This document shows positions 16,047 to 24,703 of a stretch of DNA of 52,548 nucleotides, one piece after another. How positions within the stretch are numbered: position 1 is the first letter of the stretch; every line of letters starts with the position of its first letter. The position numbers and the translations under genes were made by a program. Location of the stretch: positions 1-52,548 of the forward strand of contig NZ_BOOU01000097.1 of the NCBI RefSeq assembly GCF_016863395.1, in the 5' to 3' direction. Under the pieces are notes generated by a model. That model did no database searches, had not been told where the DNA came from, and saw nothing but the letters and a program-made list of their open reading frames with translations. Origin of the DNA: Sphaerisporangium rufum (GTDB lineage Bacteria; Actinomycetota; Actinomycetes; Streptosporangiales; Streptosporangiaceae).

Positions 16047-17891
16047 TCAGCGCAGCGAAGTGGTGGACACTCCGGGATACGCCCGGATCTCGGCCTCGCT
16101 GAACCGTTCGGTGACCCAGCCGCCGCGAGAGAACAGCACGGTCTGATCGGTGTGGTGGGGCGAGGCCGGATTCGCCGACAGCGAGTACGTCAGCACGGTG
16201 CGGGCGCGCGGCCCGGCCGGCGTCAGCTCCACCGCCATCAGGAAGCTGGAGCCGGTGCCGACGTCCGGATACCGGCCGCTCTCCCCGAGCGGGCCCCCGG
16301 TGCGGATCCGGTCGAAGCAGCCCTCCCCCTCGGTGCACCCCGGCACCGGGACGGCGCCGTACCGCTGGGCCTCCCCCGGTGTGAGCGTCAGCGGCAGATC
16401 GCCGGCCGCGAAGAACTGGACCGCGTCGGCCAGCGCGGTCGCCACCACCGGGTTCTCGATGTCCAGGCCGCGCGGCGTGCTGAGCGGGTGCGCGGGATCG
16501 AACGGCACCTTCCACCAGCTGTCCGGCGGGACGACCTCGCCGTCGGGACCGCGCTGCGGGCGGTGCAGGCCCAGGAAGAACTCCCGCCAGAGGATCGCGC
16601 CCCGGCTGTCCAGGCCGGCCCGCCCGTCCCAGGCCGCCAGCGTGGCGCATGCCCGGCGCACGTTCACCCGCCGGCCGTCGCTCGCCGTCATCACCGGCCT
16701 GGCCCGGCACAGCGCGCGCAGATCGGGGCGGAGCAGTTCGGCGCTCAGGTTGCGCTTGCCGGTGGCCGTCCGCCACAGCGTGTCCAGCGTGAAGCCGGCG
16801 GGCCCGAGCCCGTCGCCGCCCGCCAGCCGCTGCGCGATCATGTCGAGGCCGACCCTGGTGCGCAGGTCCCGTTCGGTGCGGGTGTCGCCGAAGACGCGCG
16901 GGTAGCCGGTGAGCGGGGCCTTCGGGTTGGTCAGCCAGGGGCTGCCGTTGGCGTTGGTCACGTAGTCGGTGCGGGCCAGCCGGGGCTGGGCGGCCGGGCC
17001 GAAGATGCCCGGTTCGATCGCGTCAGGGTCGGTTCCCCACAGGCAGGACGATGTGGCGCCGTCCAGGACGAGCAGCCGGGGATCGTCCTTGGCCCGGCAG
17101 CGCGCCGCCTGCTCGTCGGTGACGTGCGGGACGACCGAGGCGTCGGCGAAGTACGCCTCGCCGCCTGCGTCGGCGGCGAGCGTGTAGACGAAGGGCATGC
17201 CCTGGTAGGTGTCCTGTGCGCGGCGCAGCGCGGCCACGTCCCGGGCGGCGCAGGCCGCGACGCGGGCGTCGTGCGTCACGATGATCACGGTCGTGCCCTC
17301 CTGCCGGGCCAGGCCGACGAGCAGTTCCATCACCTTCTCGCCGGTGAGCGAGTCGAGCGCGCCGGTGGGCTCATCCGCGAAGATCACCCGGGGCCGGGTC
17401 GCCAGTGCCCTGGCGATCGCCACCCGCTGGGCCTGGCCTCCCGACAGCTCCCCGGTACGCCGCCCGCCCAGGTCCGCCAGCTCCAGCCGGCTCAGCCAGC
17501 CGCCTGCCCGCTGGTAGGCCAGCCTGCGCCCGGACCGGCCGAGCAGCAGCGGCAGCGCGACGTTGTCGGTCACGGTGAGCTCCGGCACCAGCTGGCCGAA
17601 CTGGAAGACGAATCCGAAGGCGGTGCGGCGCAGCTCGGACCGCCGGGCGTCGCTCAGGGTGTCCAGCCGCCGCCCGTCGAACCAGACCTCGCCCGCGTCG
17701 GGGGTCAGAATGCCGGCCAGGCAGTGCATCAGCGTGGACTTGCCGGAGCCGCTGGGCCCCATGATCGCCAGGGTCTCGCCCGCCGCCACCGACAGGCTCA
17801 CCTCGCGCAGCGCCTGCGTCCGGCCGTGGCAGCGGTCGACGGATCGGGCCTCCAGCACCGGGCCCGGCACCGCCCGCGCGTCGATGGTCAT
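16047..17891 (-). CDS. In-frame chimera: ABC transporter ATPase fused to the C-terminal part of a penicillin-acylase-type hydrolase
   Basis: 614 residues. Residues 1 to about 213 are a LolD/MacB-type ATPase: Walker A GPSGSGKS 45-52, signature LSGGQ 149-153, Walker B ending in Asp173-Glu174, switch His207. From about residue 218 the sequence becomes the distal beta-subunit of the Ntn-hydrolase acylase family ([20 protein letters not shown], later [10 protein letters not shown] and [14 protein letters not shown]). The signal peptide, alpha subunit and the N-terminal catalytic Ser of the beta chain are all missing, and so is the ABC permease expected after the ATPase. The junction is near 17230-17255. 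The start overlaps the padR stop (ATGA). A deletion joining two neighbouring genes is the likely cause. Acylase activity is not expected, and export function without a permease is doubtful. Confidence 0.8.
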   Translation of the reverse strand: MTIDARAVPGPVLEARSVDRCHGRTQALREVSLSVAAGETLAIMGPSGSGKSTLMHCLAGILTPDAGEVWFDGRRLDTLSDARRSELRRTAFGFVFQFGQLVPELTVTDNVALPLLLGRSGRRLAYQRAGGWLSRLELADLGGRRTGELSGGQAQRVAIARALATRPRVIFADEPTGALDSLTGEKVMELLVGLARQEGTTVIIVTHDARVAACAARDVAALRRAQDTYQGMPFVYTLAADAGGEAYFADASVVPHVTDEQAARCRAKDDPRLLVLDGATSSCLWGTDPDAIEPGIFGPAAQPRLARTDYVTNANGSPWLTNPKAPLTGYPRVFGDTRTERDLRTRVGLDMIAQRLAGGDGLGPAGFTLDTLWRTATGKRNLSAELLRPDLRALCRARPVMTASDGRRVNVRRACATLAAWDGRAGLDSRGAILWREFFLGLHRPQRGPDGEVVPPDSWWKVPFDPAHPLSTPRGLDIENPVVATALADAVQFFAAGDLPLTLTPGEAQRYGAVPVPGCTEGEGCFDRIRTGGPLGESGRYPDVGTGSSFLMAVELTPAGPRARTVLTYSLSANPASPHHTDQTVLFSRGGWVTERFSEAEIRAYPGVSTTSLR

Positions 17892-18415
17892 GCGCCGCGC
17901 ACCGTCTCCGCCAGCGCGCCCAGCCGGGCCGCGGTCAGGTCGATCCAGCGAAGGTCGGCCTCCAGGTGGAACAGCGCGTGATCGGCCAGCAGGGCGTCCA
18001 CCAAGACGCCGCCGCGTTTCATCTCCGACAGCTCGCGCATGCGCCGCAGGTGGGCGGCACGCTGCAGGTCCAGGTAGCGCTGCGCGTCGCGGTCCAGCAT
18101 GAGCGCCAGCACGACCTTGGTGAACAGCACCGTCTGCAGGTACGGTTCCGCCGCCACCGGCTCGGCCAGCCACTCCTCCACCTCCCGGCTGCCGAGCGGC
18201 GTGATCGCGTAGCGCTTGCGGTCCGGACCGTCGCCGGGCTCGCTCTGACCGGCGGTGACCTTGCCGTCCCTGGCCAGCCGGCCGAGCGTCCCGTAGACCT
18301 GCCCGAAGGGCAGCGGCTTTCCTCTGCCGAAGTAGGCGTCGTAGTCGCGCTTCAGGTCGTATCCGTGACCGGGCCGCCGATCCAGCAGGCCCAGCAGGGC
18401 CAAGGGGACTGTCAT
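17888..18415 (-). CDS. PadR-family transcriptional regulator
   Basis: 175 residues from ATG 18415 ([20 protein letters not shown]). The winged helix has the PadR hallmark [19 protein letters not shown], followed by [19 protein letters not shown] as recognition helix and wing. The C-terminal helical dimer domain (about 95-170) is of the vir_act_alpha_C type. It overlaps the ABC ATPase start by ATGA. PadR-ABC pairs normally control drug efflux, so this regulator probably once governed an ABC exporter whose permease is now gone. The operator lies just upstream. Confidence 0.87.
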   Translation of the reverse strand: MTVPLALLGLLDRRPGHGYDLKRDYDAYFGRGKPLPFGQVYGTLGRLARDGKVTAGQSEPGDGPDRKRYAITPLGSREVEEWLAEPVAAEPYLQTVLFTKVVLALMLDRDAQRYLDLQRAAHLRRMRELSEMKRGGVLVDALLADHALFHLEADLRWIDLTAARLGALAETVRGA

Positions 18416-18425
18416 GGCGGACGAC

Positions 18426-18444
18426 TGTACACCCAAGGTATACA
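18426..18444 (-). promoter_or_regulatory. PadR-type operator
   Basis: TGTACACC (18426-18433) and GGTATACA (18437-18444) are inverted arms with one mismatch and a 3-bp centre, 11 bp before the padR start. TGTA/TACA ends match the ATGT/ACAT-like sites known for PadR proteins, which supports autoregulation. Confidence 0.6.
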
Positions 18445-18541
18445 CTCAAGGAATACTCGGAATGCGGTGGCCGCCCGACGGGGGCATGGCATGAAGTGCG
18501 ACGCCCTCCGGACGGGGACGAGATGTGCGATCATCGGCGAA

Positions 18542-19243
18542 ATGGACGTTCGCTTCCTCGGTATCGCCGATCTGACCGAGGTGCCGCCCGTGGCGGTCGT
18601 GGTCGACGTCATGCGCGCCTTCACCGTGGCCGCCTGGGCCTTCGCCCAACGGGCGGAGAAGGTCGTTCTTGCCGGGTCGTTGGACGAGGTCCTGGCGCTG
18701 AAGGCGCGTCACCCGGATTGGGTGGCGCTGAAGGACGGTCCGCCGGCCGCCGGGTTCGACGCCGTCAACTCGCCGGCGCTGCTGCGCTCGGTCGACCTCG
18801 CCGGACGGACCGTCGTGCAGAAGACCACGGCGGGAACGGTCGGCGCCCTCGCGGTCAAGGAGGCGCCGCTGGTGCTGTGCGCGAGCTTCGTGGTCGCGGA
18901 GGCGACGGCCCGGCTCCTGCGGGCCCGCGAATGTGACACCGTCACGTTCGTGGTGACCGGTGAGGACGGGCAGGCCGACGAAGACCTGGCCTGCGCCCAG
19001 TACATCGCCCGGCGGGCCGCCGAGAGCGGCACCGACCCCGCCGGGTTCGTCCGCCGCGCCGCTGATTCGCGCGCCGCCGCCGAACTGGCGCAGGGGGTGC
19101 GTCAAGGAGTCCATCCCGATGACGTCGCGCTCTGCCTGGAGGTGGACCGGTTCCACTTCGCCATGGTGGCGAACGTGGAAGGTCCGCTCATGACCCTGCG
19201 TCCCCACGCCCTCCCTCCGCCGGCCGCCGAGCCCTCGGTCTGA
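18542..19243 (+). CDS. 2-phosphosulfolactate phosphatase-family (ComB-like) protein
   Basis: 233 residues from ATG 18542; an in-frame ATG at 18491 would add 17 residues without support. The ComB fold is recognised by the N-terminal [15 protein letters not shown] and the central [14 protein letters not shown], where the family usually has a phosphate-binding TTNGT-like loop. ComB makes sulfolactate in coenzyme M synthesis, but actinomycetes lack that cofactor, so the substrate here is unknown. No neighbour suggests a pathway. It is divergent from padR. Confidence 0.72.
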   Translation: MDVRFLGIADLTEVPPVAVVVDVMRAFTVAAWAFAQRAEKVVLAGSLDEVLALKARHPDWVALKDGPPAAGFDAVNSPALLRSVDLAGRTVVQKTTAGTVGALAVKEAPLVLCASFVVAEATARLLRARECDTVTFVVTGEDGQADEDLACAQYIARRAAESGTDPAGFVRRAADSRAAAELAQGVRQGVHPDDVALCLEVDRFHFAMVANVEGPLMTLRPHALPPPAAEPSV

Positions 19244-19402
19244 GCAGCGGCTCTGGGCCCGGACGGGCGTTCCGGCGACAGCGCCTCGGCAGGCGTCGAA
19301 GCGAGCGGGCACTCGTCAGGTGACCAAAGGCCGTGGCCGTAAGGATTCGCCTGCTCCGCCGGCCCGAGACGCGTCGGTTCCCCGCGAAGCGGCGACTAGC
19401 GT

Positions 19403-19432
19403 TTGCATCCGGTACCTGGGTACGGGTTTACC
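19403..19432 (+). promoter_or_regulatory. MerR-type promoter with palindromic spacer
   Basis: TTGCAT (19403-19408) and a weak TTTACC (19427-19432) are separated by 18 bp. GTACC-TG-GGTAC (19412-19423 core, CCGG and CGGG flanks) fills the spacer, the classic position for a MerR dimer. The start codon at 19441 lies 8 bp past the -10, so the message is nearly leaderless. Confidence 0.5.
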
Positions 19433-19440
19433 GTGAGGGC

Positions 19441-19923
19441 ATGACGCGACAAGCCGCACTCGACCACGCGGCCGGCGCCTCGCCCGCGGTCGAGGGGCCT
19501 TACCTGCGCAGCGGGCAGGTGGCCGAGCGGGCCGGGGTGAATCCGCAGACCTTGCGCTACTACGAGCGCCGGGGGCTGATCGCCGAACCGGCGCGCAGCC
19601 CGGGCGGGCACCGCGCCTACCCGCCGGACACCGTCGCCCTGCTGGTGGTGATCAAGGCCGCCCAGCGGCTCGGCTTCACCCTGGCGGAGGTGACCGAGCT
19701 CATCGACACCGGCCGGCGCGGCCACCCCACTCCGGACCTGCGCGCCCGCGCCCAGGCCAAGATCGCCGAAGTGGACGCGCGGATCGCCGACCTGACCACC
19801 ATCCGGGCGGCGCTCACCCAGGTGGTCGAGGCCGGCTGCGACAGCCTCACCCACTGCACCTGCCCGGACTGCCCGCTGCCCTTCGCCGGCCTGGCCGAAG
19901 ACCGTCACCCCGCCGCCGGCTGA
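19441..19923 (+). CDS. MerR-family regulator with a C-terminal cysteine cluster
   Basis: 160 residues. The MerR winged helix is at about 20-90 (YLRSGQVAERAGVNPQTLRY, then GLIAEPARSPGGHRAY). A dimerisation helix runs from about 95 to 135. The C-terminus carries C-x5-C-x-C-x2-C (CDSLTHCTCPDCPLPF), a probable metal-binding loop as in heavy-metal MerR proteins. No metal transporter or reductase is adjacent, so the target other than itself is unknown. The start at ATG 19441 fits the promoter just upstream. Confidence 0.85.
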   Translation: MTRQAALDHAAGASPAVEGPYLRSGQVAERAGVNPQTLRYYERRGLIAEPARSPGGHRAYPPDTVALLVVIKAAQRLGFTLAEVTELIDTGRRGHPTPDLRARAQAKIAEVDARIADLTTIRAALTQVVEAGCDSLTHCTCPDCPLPFAGLAEDRHPAAG

Positions 19924-20002
19924 TCGCGCTCGGCCCGACCGGCGTGGCCTGACCTGCCGGGCCGCCGGCGTCCGGCACCCGTGCGCCCCGCCCGGCGGGA
20001 GT

Positions 20003-21121
20003 TCAGGCTCCGGGTACGGCCGCACCAGGTTCGGGGTTCTCGGGTCCACCGGTGGCCGGCAGCGAGACGGGGCGGGGGCGCTCGCAGGGGCTGGTGATGG
20101 TGACCGCGGCCCCTGATCCGGCCGAGGCCAGCAGTGACTCCATCACCTCCAGCACGTGGTAGGCGAGCGCGCCGCCCGCGCGGGGCTGCTGCCCGGCCGG
20201 GGTCGTGACGAAGTCGGCCAGCCCCACCCCGCGTCCGGCCCCCGGGTGGCCGGCCAGGACGGGCAGCGGCTGCCGGGCCTCCTCCCCCACCGGCGACAGC
20301 AGTATGGTGCCGTCGAAGTGGTTGGGATCGGGCACGACCAGCGAACCCCGCTCGCCGTGCACCTCGATGTGGGGCGCGGCGGTGGCCGCGGCGTCGAAGC
20401 TCATCACCAGCGTGGACAGCGCCCCCGACGCGTGCGCCAGGATCCCGGTGACGTGGGTGTCGACGGCGACCGGGATCTTCTCGCCGCGGCGTGGCCCCGA
20501 GCCGATGACCCGGTGGTCGCGGGTGCGGCTGCCGGCGCCAACGACCGTCGCCACCGGTCCGAGCAGGGTGACCAGGCTGGTGATGTAGTACGGGCCCATG
20601 TCCATCAGCGGCCCGCCGCCGGGGGCGTAGTAGAAGTCGGGGTTGGGGTGCCAGTGCTCGTGCCCGGGCGTCATCATGGTCGCCGTCGCCGCGACCGGGC
20701 GGCCGATGAGGCCGTCGTCGATCGCCTTGCGGGCGGTCTGCGTGCCGGTGCCGAGGACGGTGTCCGGCGCGCAGCCCACCCGCACGCCGGCGCCGGCGGC
20801 GGCGCGCAGCACCTTCGCCGCGTCCGCGGTGGTCGCGGCGAGCGGCTTCTCGCAGTACACGTCCTTGCCGGCCGCGATCGCCAGCAGCGCGATCTCGGCG
20901 TGCGCGGCCGGAATGGTGAGGTTGAGGACGACGTCGATCCGCGGGTCGGCCAGCAGTTCGGCCACGCTCAGCGCCTCGGCGCCCGGGTAGGGCCGCGCGG
21001 CCTCGGTGGCGCGGGCGAGATCCAGGTCGGCCACGGCCGCCAGCCGCAGTTCCGGCAGCCGTTCGATGGTCTCGGCGTACTGGGGGAAGATGACGCCGCA
21101 CCCGACGACGCCGACGTTCAC
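20003..21121 (-). CDS. Gfo/Idh/MocA-family oxidoreductase
   Basis: 372 residues from GTG 21121, which overlaps the thuA-like stop (GTGA). The Rossmann start VGVVGCGVIFPQYAETI gives the NAD(P) loop, and CEKPLA near residue 93 is the family hallmark whose Lys helps catalysis. The C-terminal beta-sheet domain follows (about 125-350). Members oxidise or isomerise sugars and inositols. Pairing with a ThuA-like protein suggests 3-keto-sugar or trehalose-type metabolism. Substrate specificity is not readable here. Confidence 0.85.
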   Translation of the reverse strand: MNVGVVGCGVIFPQYAETIERLPELRLAAVADLDLARATEAARPYPGAEALSVAELLADPRIDVVLNLTIPAAHAEIALLAIAAGKDVYCEKPLAATTADAAKVLRAAAGAGVRVGCAPDTVLGTGTQTARKAIDDGLIGRPVAATATMMTPGHEHWHPNPDFYYAPGGGPLMDMGPYYITSLVTLLGPVATVVGAGSRTRDHRVIGSGPRRGEKIPVAVDTHVTGILAHASGALSTLVMSFDAAATAAPHIEVHGERGSLVVPDPNHFDGTILLSPVGEEARQPLPVLAGHPGAGRGVGLADFVTTPAGQQPRAGGALAYHVLEVMESLLASAGSGAAVTITSPCERPRPVSLPATGGPENPEPGAAVPGA

Positions 21122-21822
21122 CGGGCGGCCCACAGCATCCCCCGTTCGATGATGGTGCGGACACTGTCGTGGCGCAGCACGTCGAGGCTGTGGCCCGGTG
21201 TGGCGACGAAGACCTTGCCCTCGCCCCATTCCCGGGTCCAGACCGCCGGTGCGGTGACCTCCCGGTGCCAGGGGTCCCAGGGGCGGACCCGCAGCGTCGT
21301 GGTGGCCAGCACGTCGACGTAGGCGTCGGCCAGCACCCAGTACTGCTCGGTGACCAGGTCGAAGTCCGCGATCCCGGCGGTGATGGGATGGTCGCCCGCC
21401 GCGGGCGACACGGTGATGGTGTGCGGGATGAAGTTGTCGGCCTGCGAGCCGTCCCGCTCGGCCGGATCCTTGCCCGGGTGGCAGGCGAACTGCCCGCCGA
21501 TGAGGTGCAGGTACTCGGAGGTGGCGCGGAAGGAGTCGGCGATGCCGCCGTGCCAGCCGGCCAGCCCGGTGCCGGCCCGCACCGCCGCGTCCAGGCCGCT
21601 CATCTCCGCCGGTTCGATCGTGCCCATCGTGTAGCACTGCACGATGAGATCGACGCCGGACATGAAGTCCGGATCCGCGTACGGCGCCGGGGAGTCCGCC
21701 CGGTGCACCTGGAACCCGTGCTCCTCCAGGAAGGGGATGAACAGTTCGGTGGCCGGCACCGGGACGTGCCCCTCCCAGCCGCCGCGCACCACCAGAGCCG
21801 TCCGACCGCGATCGCCTGCCAT
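21118..21822 (-). CDS. ThuA-family (trehalose-utilisation-like) protein
   Basis: 234 residues with a class-I-glutamine-amidotransferase-like fold: LVVRGGWEGHVP at the start, DLIVQCYTMGTI near 75, and GWHGGIADSF near 108, the ThuA motif. In rhizobia ThuA acts with ThuB, a Gfo/Idh/MocA protein, on trehalose and related disaccharides. The same pairing is seen here, with the partner overlapping downstream. The start ATG 21822 has GGTGAGG just upstream. Function in actinomycetes is not established. Confidence 0.82.
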   Translation of the reverse strand: MAGDRGRTALVVRGGWEGHVPVPATELFIPFLEEHGFQVHRADSPAPYADPDFMSGVDLIVQCYTMGTIEPAEMSGLDAAVRAGTGLAGWHGGIADSFRATSEYLHLIGGQFACHPGKDPAERDGSQADNFIPHTITVSPAAGDHPITAGIADFDLVTEQYWVLADAYVDVLATTTLRVRPWDPWHREVTAPAVWTREWGEGKVFVATPGHSLDVLRHDSVRTIIERGMLWAAR

Positions 21823-21894
21823 GCCTCACCTATCGATCAAGGGACAAACGGCTCCAATATTCACATTTCCTGGCGGAACTCACCAGAGCCCGTC

Positions 21895-22452
21895 TCACGT
21901 CCTGAGCGGTCGCAGTGCCGTGCTCCACGCCACGACCTGGTCGAGCAGCAGGTTCAGCGCCTCCCGCCGGTGCGCCGCCGGCTCGAAGGTGGTGAAATCC
22001 ACGAAATCGGTGTGCAGCAGCAGCTCCACGGCGGCCTGGACGTCGGCCACCTTCACCTGGCCGAGCACCTGCCGCAGGTGCTCGGCCGCCCGCACCCCGC
22101 CGTTGACGCCGTAACCGACCACCCCCGCGGCCTTGTCGTGCCACTCGGCGAACAGGAAGTCGATGGCGGTCTTGAGCACGCCGGGCATCGAGTGGTTGTA
22201 CTCGGGTGTCACGAAGACGAAGCCGTCGAGCCGGGCGATGGTGTCGGACCAGGCCTTGGTGTGCGGATGCTCGTACACCCCGGTGGCCGCGGGGAGCGGT
22301 TCGTCCAGGTGCGGCAGCGCGTGGTCCTTCAGGTCGACCAGCTCGTAGCGGGCGTCACCGCGCCCGGCCGCCTGGTCGTGCACCCAGCGGGCGACGGCGT
22401 CGCCGTGGCGTCCCGGCCGGGTGCTGCCGATGATGATACCGATCTTGATCAC
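21895..22452 (-). CDS. NADPH-dependent FMN reductase
   Basis: 185 residues of flavodoxin-like fold. The FMN phosphate loop GSTRPGRHG is at residues 9-17, and the family motif TPEYNHSMPGVLKTAIDF lies at about 82-99. Such proteins reduce FMN, quinones or azo dyes. It starts at ATG 22452 overlapping the stop of the upstream MDR reductase (ATGA), so the two reductases are made together. The divergent AraC regulator at 23497 is the probable controller. Confidence 0.88.
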   Translation of the reverse strand: MIKIGIIIGSTRPGRHGDAVARWVHDQAAGRGDARYELVDLKDHALPHLDEPLPAATGVYEHPHTKAWSDTIARLDGFVFVTPEYNHSMPGVLKTAIDFLFAEWHDKAAGVVGYGVNGGVRAAEHLRQVLGQVKVADVQAAVELLLHTDFVDFTTFEPAAHRREALNLLLDQVVAWSTALRPLRT

Positions 22453-23408
22453 TTCGCCACCTTCAGTACGATCTTTCCGCGGGTCAGGCCGCGCTCGGCG
22501 GCGCGGTGCACCTCCGCCAGGGACGCGAGCGGGCGGGCGTCCACCTCGACCCGCACGACGCCCCGGTCGATCAGCGCCACGAGTTCGGCCAGCTGGCCGG
22601 GATCGTTGCGGGCCACGAACCGGACGGCCCGCGGATGGTCGATCGGCCCGGCGATCGAGACGACGTCCTCGGCCAGCCCGCTCACCGCGTCCGGCGCGCC
22701 GGGCACCAGGTTGAGCAGCACGTCGTTGCCGCCCGGGAGCGGCGTGGTGGTGTAGTCGACGACCTCGTCGGCGCCCAGCGCCCGCACCGCGGCGGCGCTG
22801 CGCGGACCGGCCGTCGCCACCACACGCGCGCCCGCGTGCTTGGCCAGCTGTACGGCGAACAGTCCCACCCCGCCGCCGGCGCCGTTGATCAGCACCCGGG
22901 TGCCCGGGCCGATCCTGGCGTGCTCGAAGACCGCCTGCCAGGCGGTGAGCCCGGCCACCGGCACCGCCGCCGCGGCCTCCGGCGGGATCCGCCGTGGCGC
23001 CCGGACCAGCAGATCCGCGCCGGCGACCGCGTATTCGGCGGCCGCCGCGTCGATGAGCCCGATCACCCGGTCGCCGGGCACCAGGTCCCCCGCTCCGGTG
23101 ACCACGGTGCCCGCGACGTCCCAGCCGAGCGTGTGCGGCAGCGTGGCGCCGAACACCTCCCGCAACAGCCCCATCCGCAGGCCGACCTCCGAGGGGTTGA
23201 AGGACGTCGCGGCCACCTCGATGAGCACCTCGCCCGGTCCGGGCCTCGGTACCGGCACCTCGTCCAGCGAGATCACCGAGGCGTCGCCGTACTCATGAAT
23301 GCGTGCGGCCCGCATCCGGCCGGGCAGGCCGCTGACCTGCTCGGCCGCGGGTCGCGTGCCGGCGTTCGCGGGCGTCCCGGCCGGCACGCCGGCCTGTGTT
23401 TTCGGCAT
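22449..23408 (-). CDS. Zinc-free MDR oxidoreductase (quinone-reductase-like)
   Basis: 319 residues if started at ATG 23408; an internal ATG at 23315 (MRAARIHEYGDASVISL) matches the usual start of the family and would give 288, so the first 31 residues may not be translated. GroES-like domain, then the NADPH loop GAGGGVG near residue 182 and the C-terminal RGLTRGKIVLKV tail of quinone oxidoreductases. No zinc ligands are seen. It is co-transcribed with the FMN reductase and divergent from an AraC regulator, a common electrophile-response cassette. Confidence 0.85.
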   Translation of the reverse strand: MPKTQAGVPAGTPANAGTRPAAEQVSGLPGRMRAARIHEYGDASVISLDEVPVPRPGPGEVLIEVAATSFNPSEVGLRMGLLREVFGATLPHTLGWDVAGTVVTGAGDLVPGDRVIGLIDAAAAEYAVAGADLLVRAPRRIPPEAAAAVPVAGLTAWQAVFEHARIGPGTRVLINGAGGGVGLFAVQLAKHAGARVVATAGPRSAAAVRALGADEVVDYTTTPLPGGNDVLLNLVPGAPDAVSGLAEDVVSIAGPIDHPRAVRFVARNDPGQLAELVALIDRGVVRVEVDARPLASLAEVHRAAERGLTRGKIVLKVAK

Positions 23409-23496
23409 GCGTCAACCGTAGGGATCACGATAGAGACGGCCAATGCTCTGACGTCCAGGATTGATACGCGTTCGTCTCTCGTGGGAGATTGGCTGG

Positions 23497-24432
23497 ATGG
23501 ATGTGCTGAGTGACGTGGTGGCCGCCATGCGGGCGGGGGTGCCGCGCTCGGCGCGGGTGGAGTGGGCGGCGCCGTGGGGGCAGCGGTTCCCCTCGGTGCC
23601 CGGTTCGGCGGGTTTCCAGGTGGTGCTGCGGGGCTCGTGCTGGGCCGTCCCGCCGGAGGGTGAGCCGATCCCGGTCGGGCCGGGTGACGTGCTGTTCTTC
23701 CCCCACGGGCACGGTTACGGGCTGGCCGACTCGCCGACCAGTCCCATCGCCGAGCCCGAGTGCGACCCCGATGCCCCCGCCGGGTTGTTCGCCGCGGCCG
23801 CCATGGCGGGCACCGGGCCGGTCACCGTGACGCTCTGCGGCGGTTACCGGCTCGACGCCGGCCGGGTGCATCCGGTCCTCGCCGGGCTGCCCGAGATGAT
23901 CCACCTGCCCGCCCGCCTGGGGCACGACACCGAGCTGCGGGCCGCCGTCGAGCTGCTGGGCGGCGAGATCGAGAACCCGCGGCCCGGCGCGGACCTGGTG
24001 GTGTCGGCGCTGCTGGACATGTTGCTGCTGTACATCCTGCGCGCCTGGTTCACCGTCTCGACCGAGCACTGCAAGGTGAGCGGCTGGGCCGCCGCCCTCG
24101 CCGACCCGGCCGTCAGCGCCGCGCTCAACGCCGTGCACCGCGACCCCGCCCACCCGTGGACGGTCGAGTCGCTCGGCCGGCGTGCCGGGCTGTCGCGTGC
24201 GGCGTTCTCCGGCCGGTTCACCCGGCTCGTCGGGCAGCCCCCGCTGAGCTACCTGACCTGGTGGCGGCTCGGCACCGCCGCGCGCATGCTGCGCGACTCC
24301 GACGCCGCGCTGAGCGAGATCGCCGCCGCGGTCGGCTATGGCTCTGAGTTCGCCTTCGCCAACGCCTTCAAGCGCGAGTACGGCATGGCCCCCGGCAGGT
24401 ACCGCCGGGTGGGCTGCCCGTCGCCGGGCTGA
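23497..24432 (+). CDS. AraC-family regulator with N-terminal cupin domain
   Basis: 311 residues from ATG 23497; the frame stays open to a TTG at 23461 but [14 protein letters not shown] is the usual family start. The N-terminal cupin (about 15-170, [14 protein letters not shown] and [18 protein letters not shown]) is the AraC_binding_2/cupin_6 type. The two C-terminal helix-turn-helices span about 200-300 ([20 protein letters not shown], then [20 protein letters not shown]). Relatives activate or repress adjacent reductase genes, here the divergent MDR-FMN reductase pair. Confidence 0.87.
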   Translation: MDVLSDVVAAMRAGVPRSARVEWAAPWGQRFPSVPGSAGFQVVLRGSCWAVPPEGEPIPVGPGDVLFFPHGHGYGLADSPTSPIAEPECDPDAPAGLFAAAAMAGTGPVTVTLCGGYRLDAGRVHPVLAGLPEMIHLPARLGHDTELRAAVELLGGEIENPRPGADLVVSALLDMLLLYILRAWFTVSTEHCKVSGWAAALADPAVSAALNAVHRDPAHPWTVESLGRRAGLSRAAFSGRFTRLVGQPPLSYLTWWRLGTAARMLRDSDAALSEIAAAVGYGSEFAFANAFKREYGMAPGRYRRVGCPSPG

Positions 24433-24444
24433 CCGGCCGCCGGC

Positions 24445-24475
24445 TGGACCCTCCCATCGTGGGAGGGTTCACCAT
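24445..24475 (+). promoter_or_regulatory. MerR-type promoter with a perfect spacer palindrome
   Basis: ACCCTCCCA (24448-24456) and TGGGAGGGT (24460-24468) are perfect inverted arms with a 3-bp centre. They lie between a TGGACC (24445-24450) and a weak CACCAT (24470-24475), a 19-bp spacer as in MerR-activated promoters. The predicted start coincides with GTG 24482, so the transcript is leaderless. Confidence 0.65.
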
Positions 24476-24481
24476 GGTGGG

Positions 24482-24703
24482 GTGCACGGCGAACTTCTCA
24501 CCATCGGGCGCTTCGCCCGCCTGTGCCGGCTCAGCGTCAAGCGGCTGCGTCACTACGACGAGCTGGGACTGCTCGCTCCGGTCCACGTGGACGCCGGCTC
24601 CGGCTACCGCTACTACGCCGCCGGCCAGGTCGGGCCGGCCCGGGCGCCGGACGAGGAGCCGGTGACCCGGCTGATCATTCCCATCCAGGAGGGCACGACA
24701 TGA
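24482..24703 (+). CDS. Truncated MerR regulator lacking its effector domain
   Basis: 73 residues from GTG 24482. Residues 5-50 are a complete MerR DNA-binding domain ([20 protein letters not shown], then [17 protein letters not shown]). Immediately after AAGQV, where the linker and coiled-coil dimer helix should start, the sequence jumps to [14 protein letters not shown], which looks like the extreme C-terminal strand of a GyrI-type effector domain. About 170-200 residues appear to be missing in frame. Without the dimer helix, DNA binding should be weak. The stop overlaps the BtrH-like start (ATGA). Confidence 0.7.
   Translation: MHGELLTIGRFARLCRLSVKRLRHYDELGLLAPVHVDAGSGYRYYAAGQVGPARAPDEEPVTRLIIPIQEGTT

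Noticed and set aside
16047-18449. Single 800-residue protein covering PadR, ATPase and acylase parts
   Set aside because: The part before 17891 is a shadow of the padR gene in another frame; the true chimera starts at ATG 17891.
20156-21322. Long open frames on the plus strand across the ThuA/Gfo pair
   Set aside because: Antisense shadow of two well-recognised genes; the composition is His/Arg/Gly-rich and lacks any motif.
24523-24699. Longer N-terminus for the BtrH-like protein
   Set aside because: That stretch is the MerR gene in another frame; the ATGA overlap at 24700 gives the proper start.
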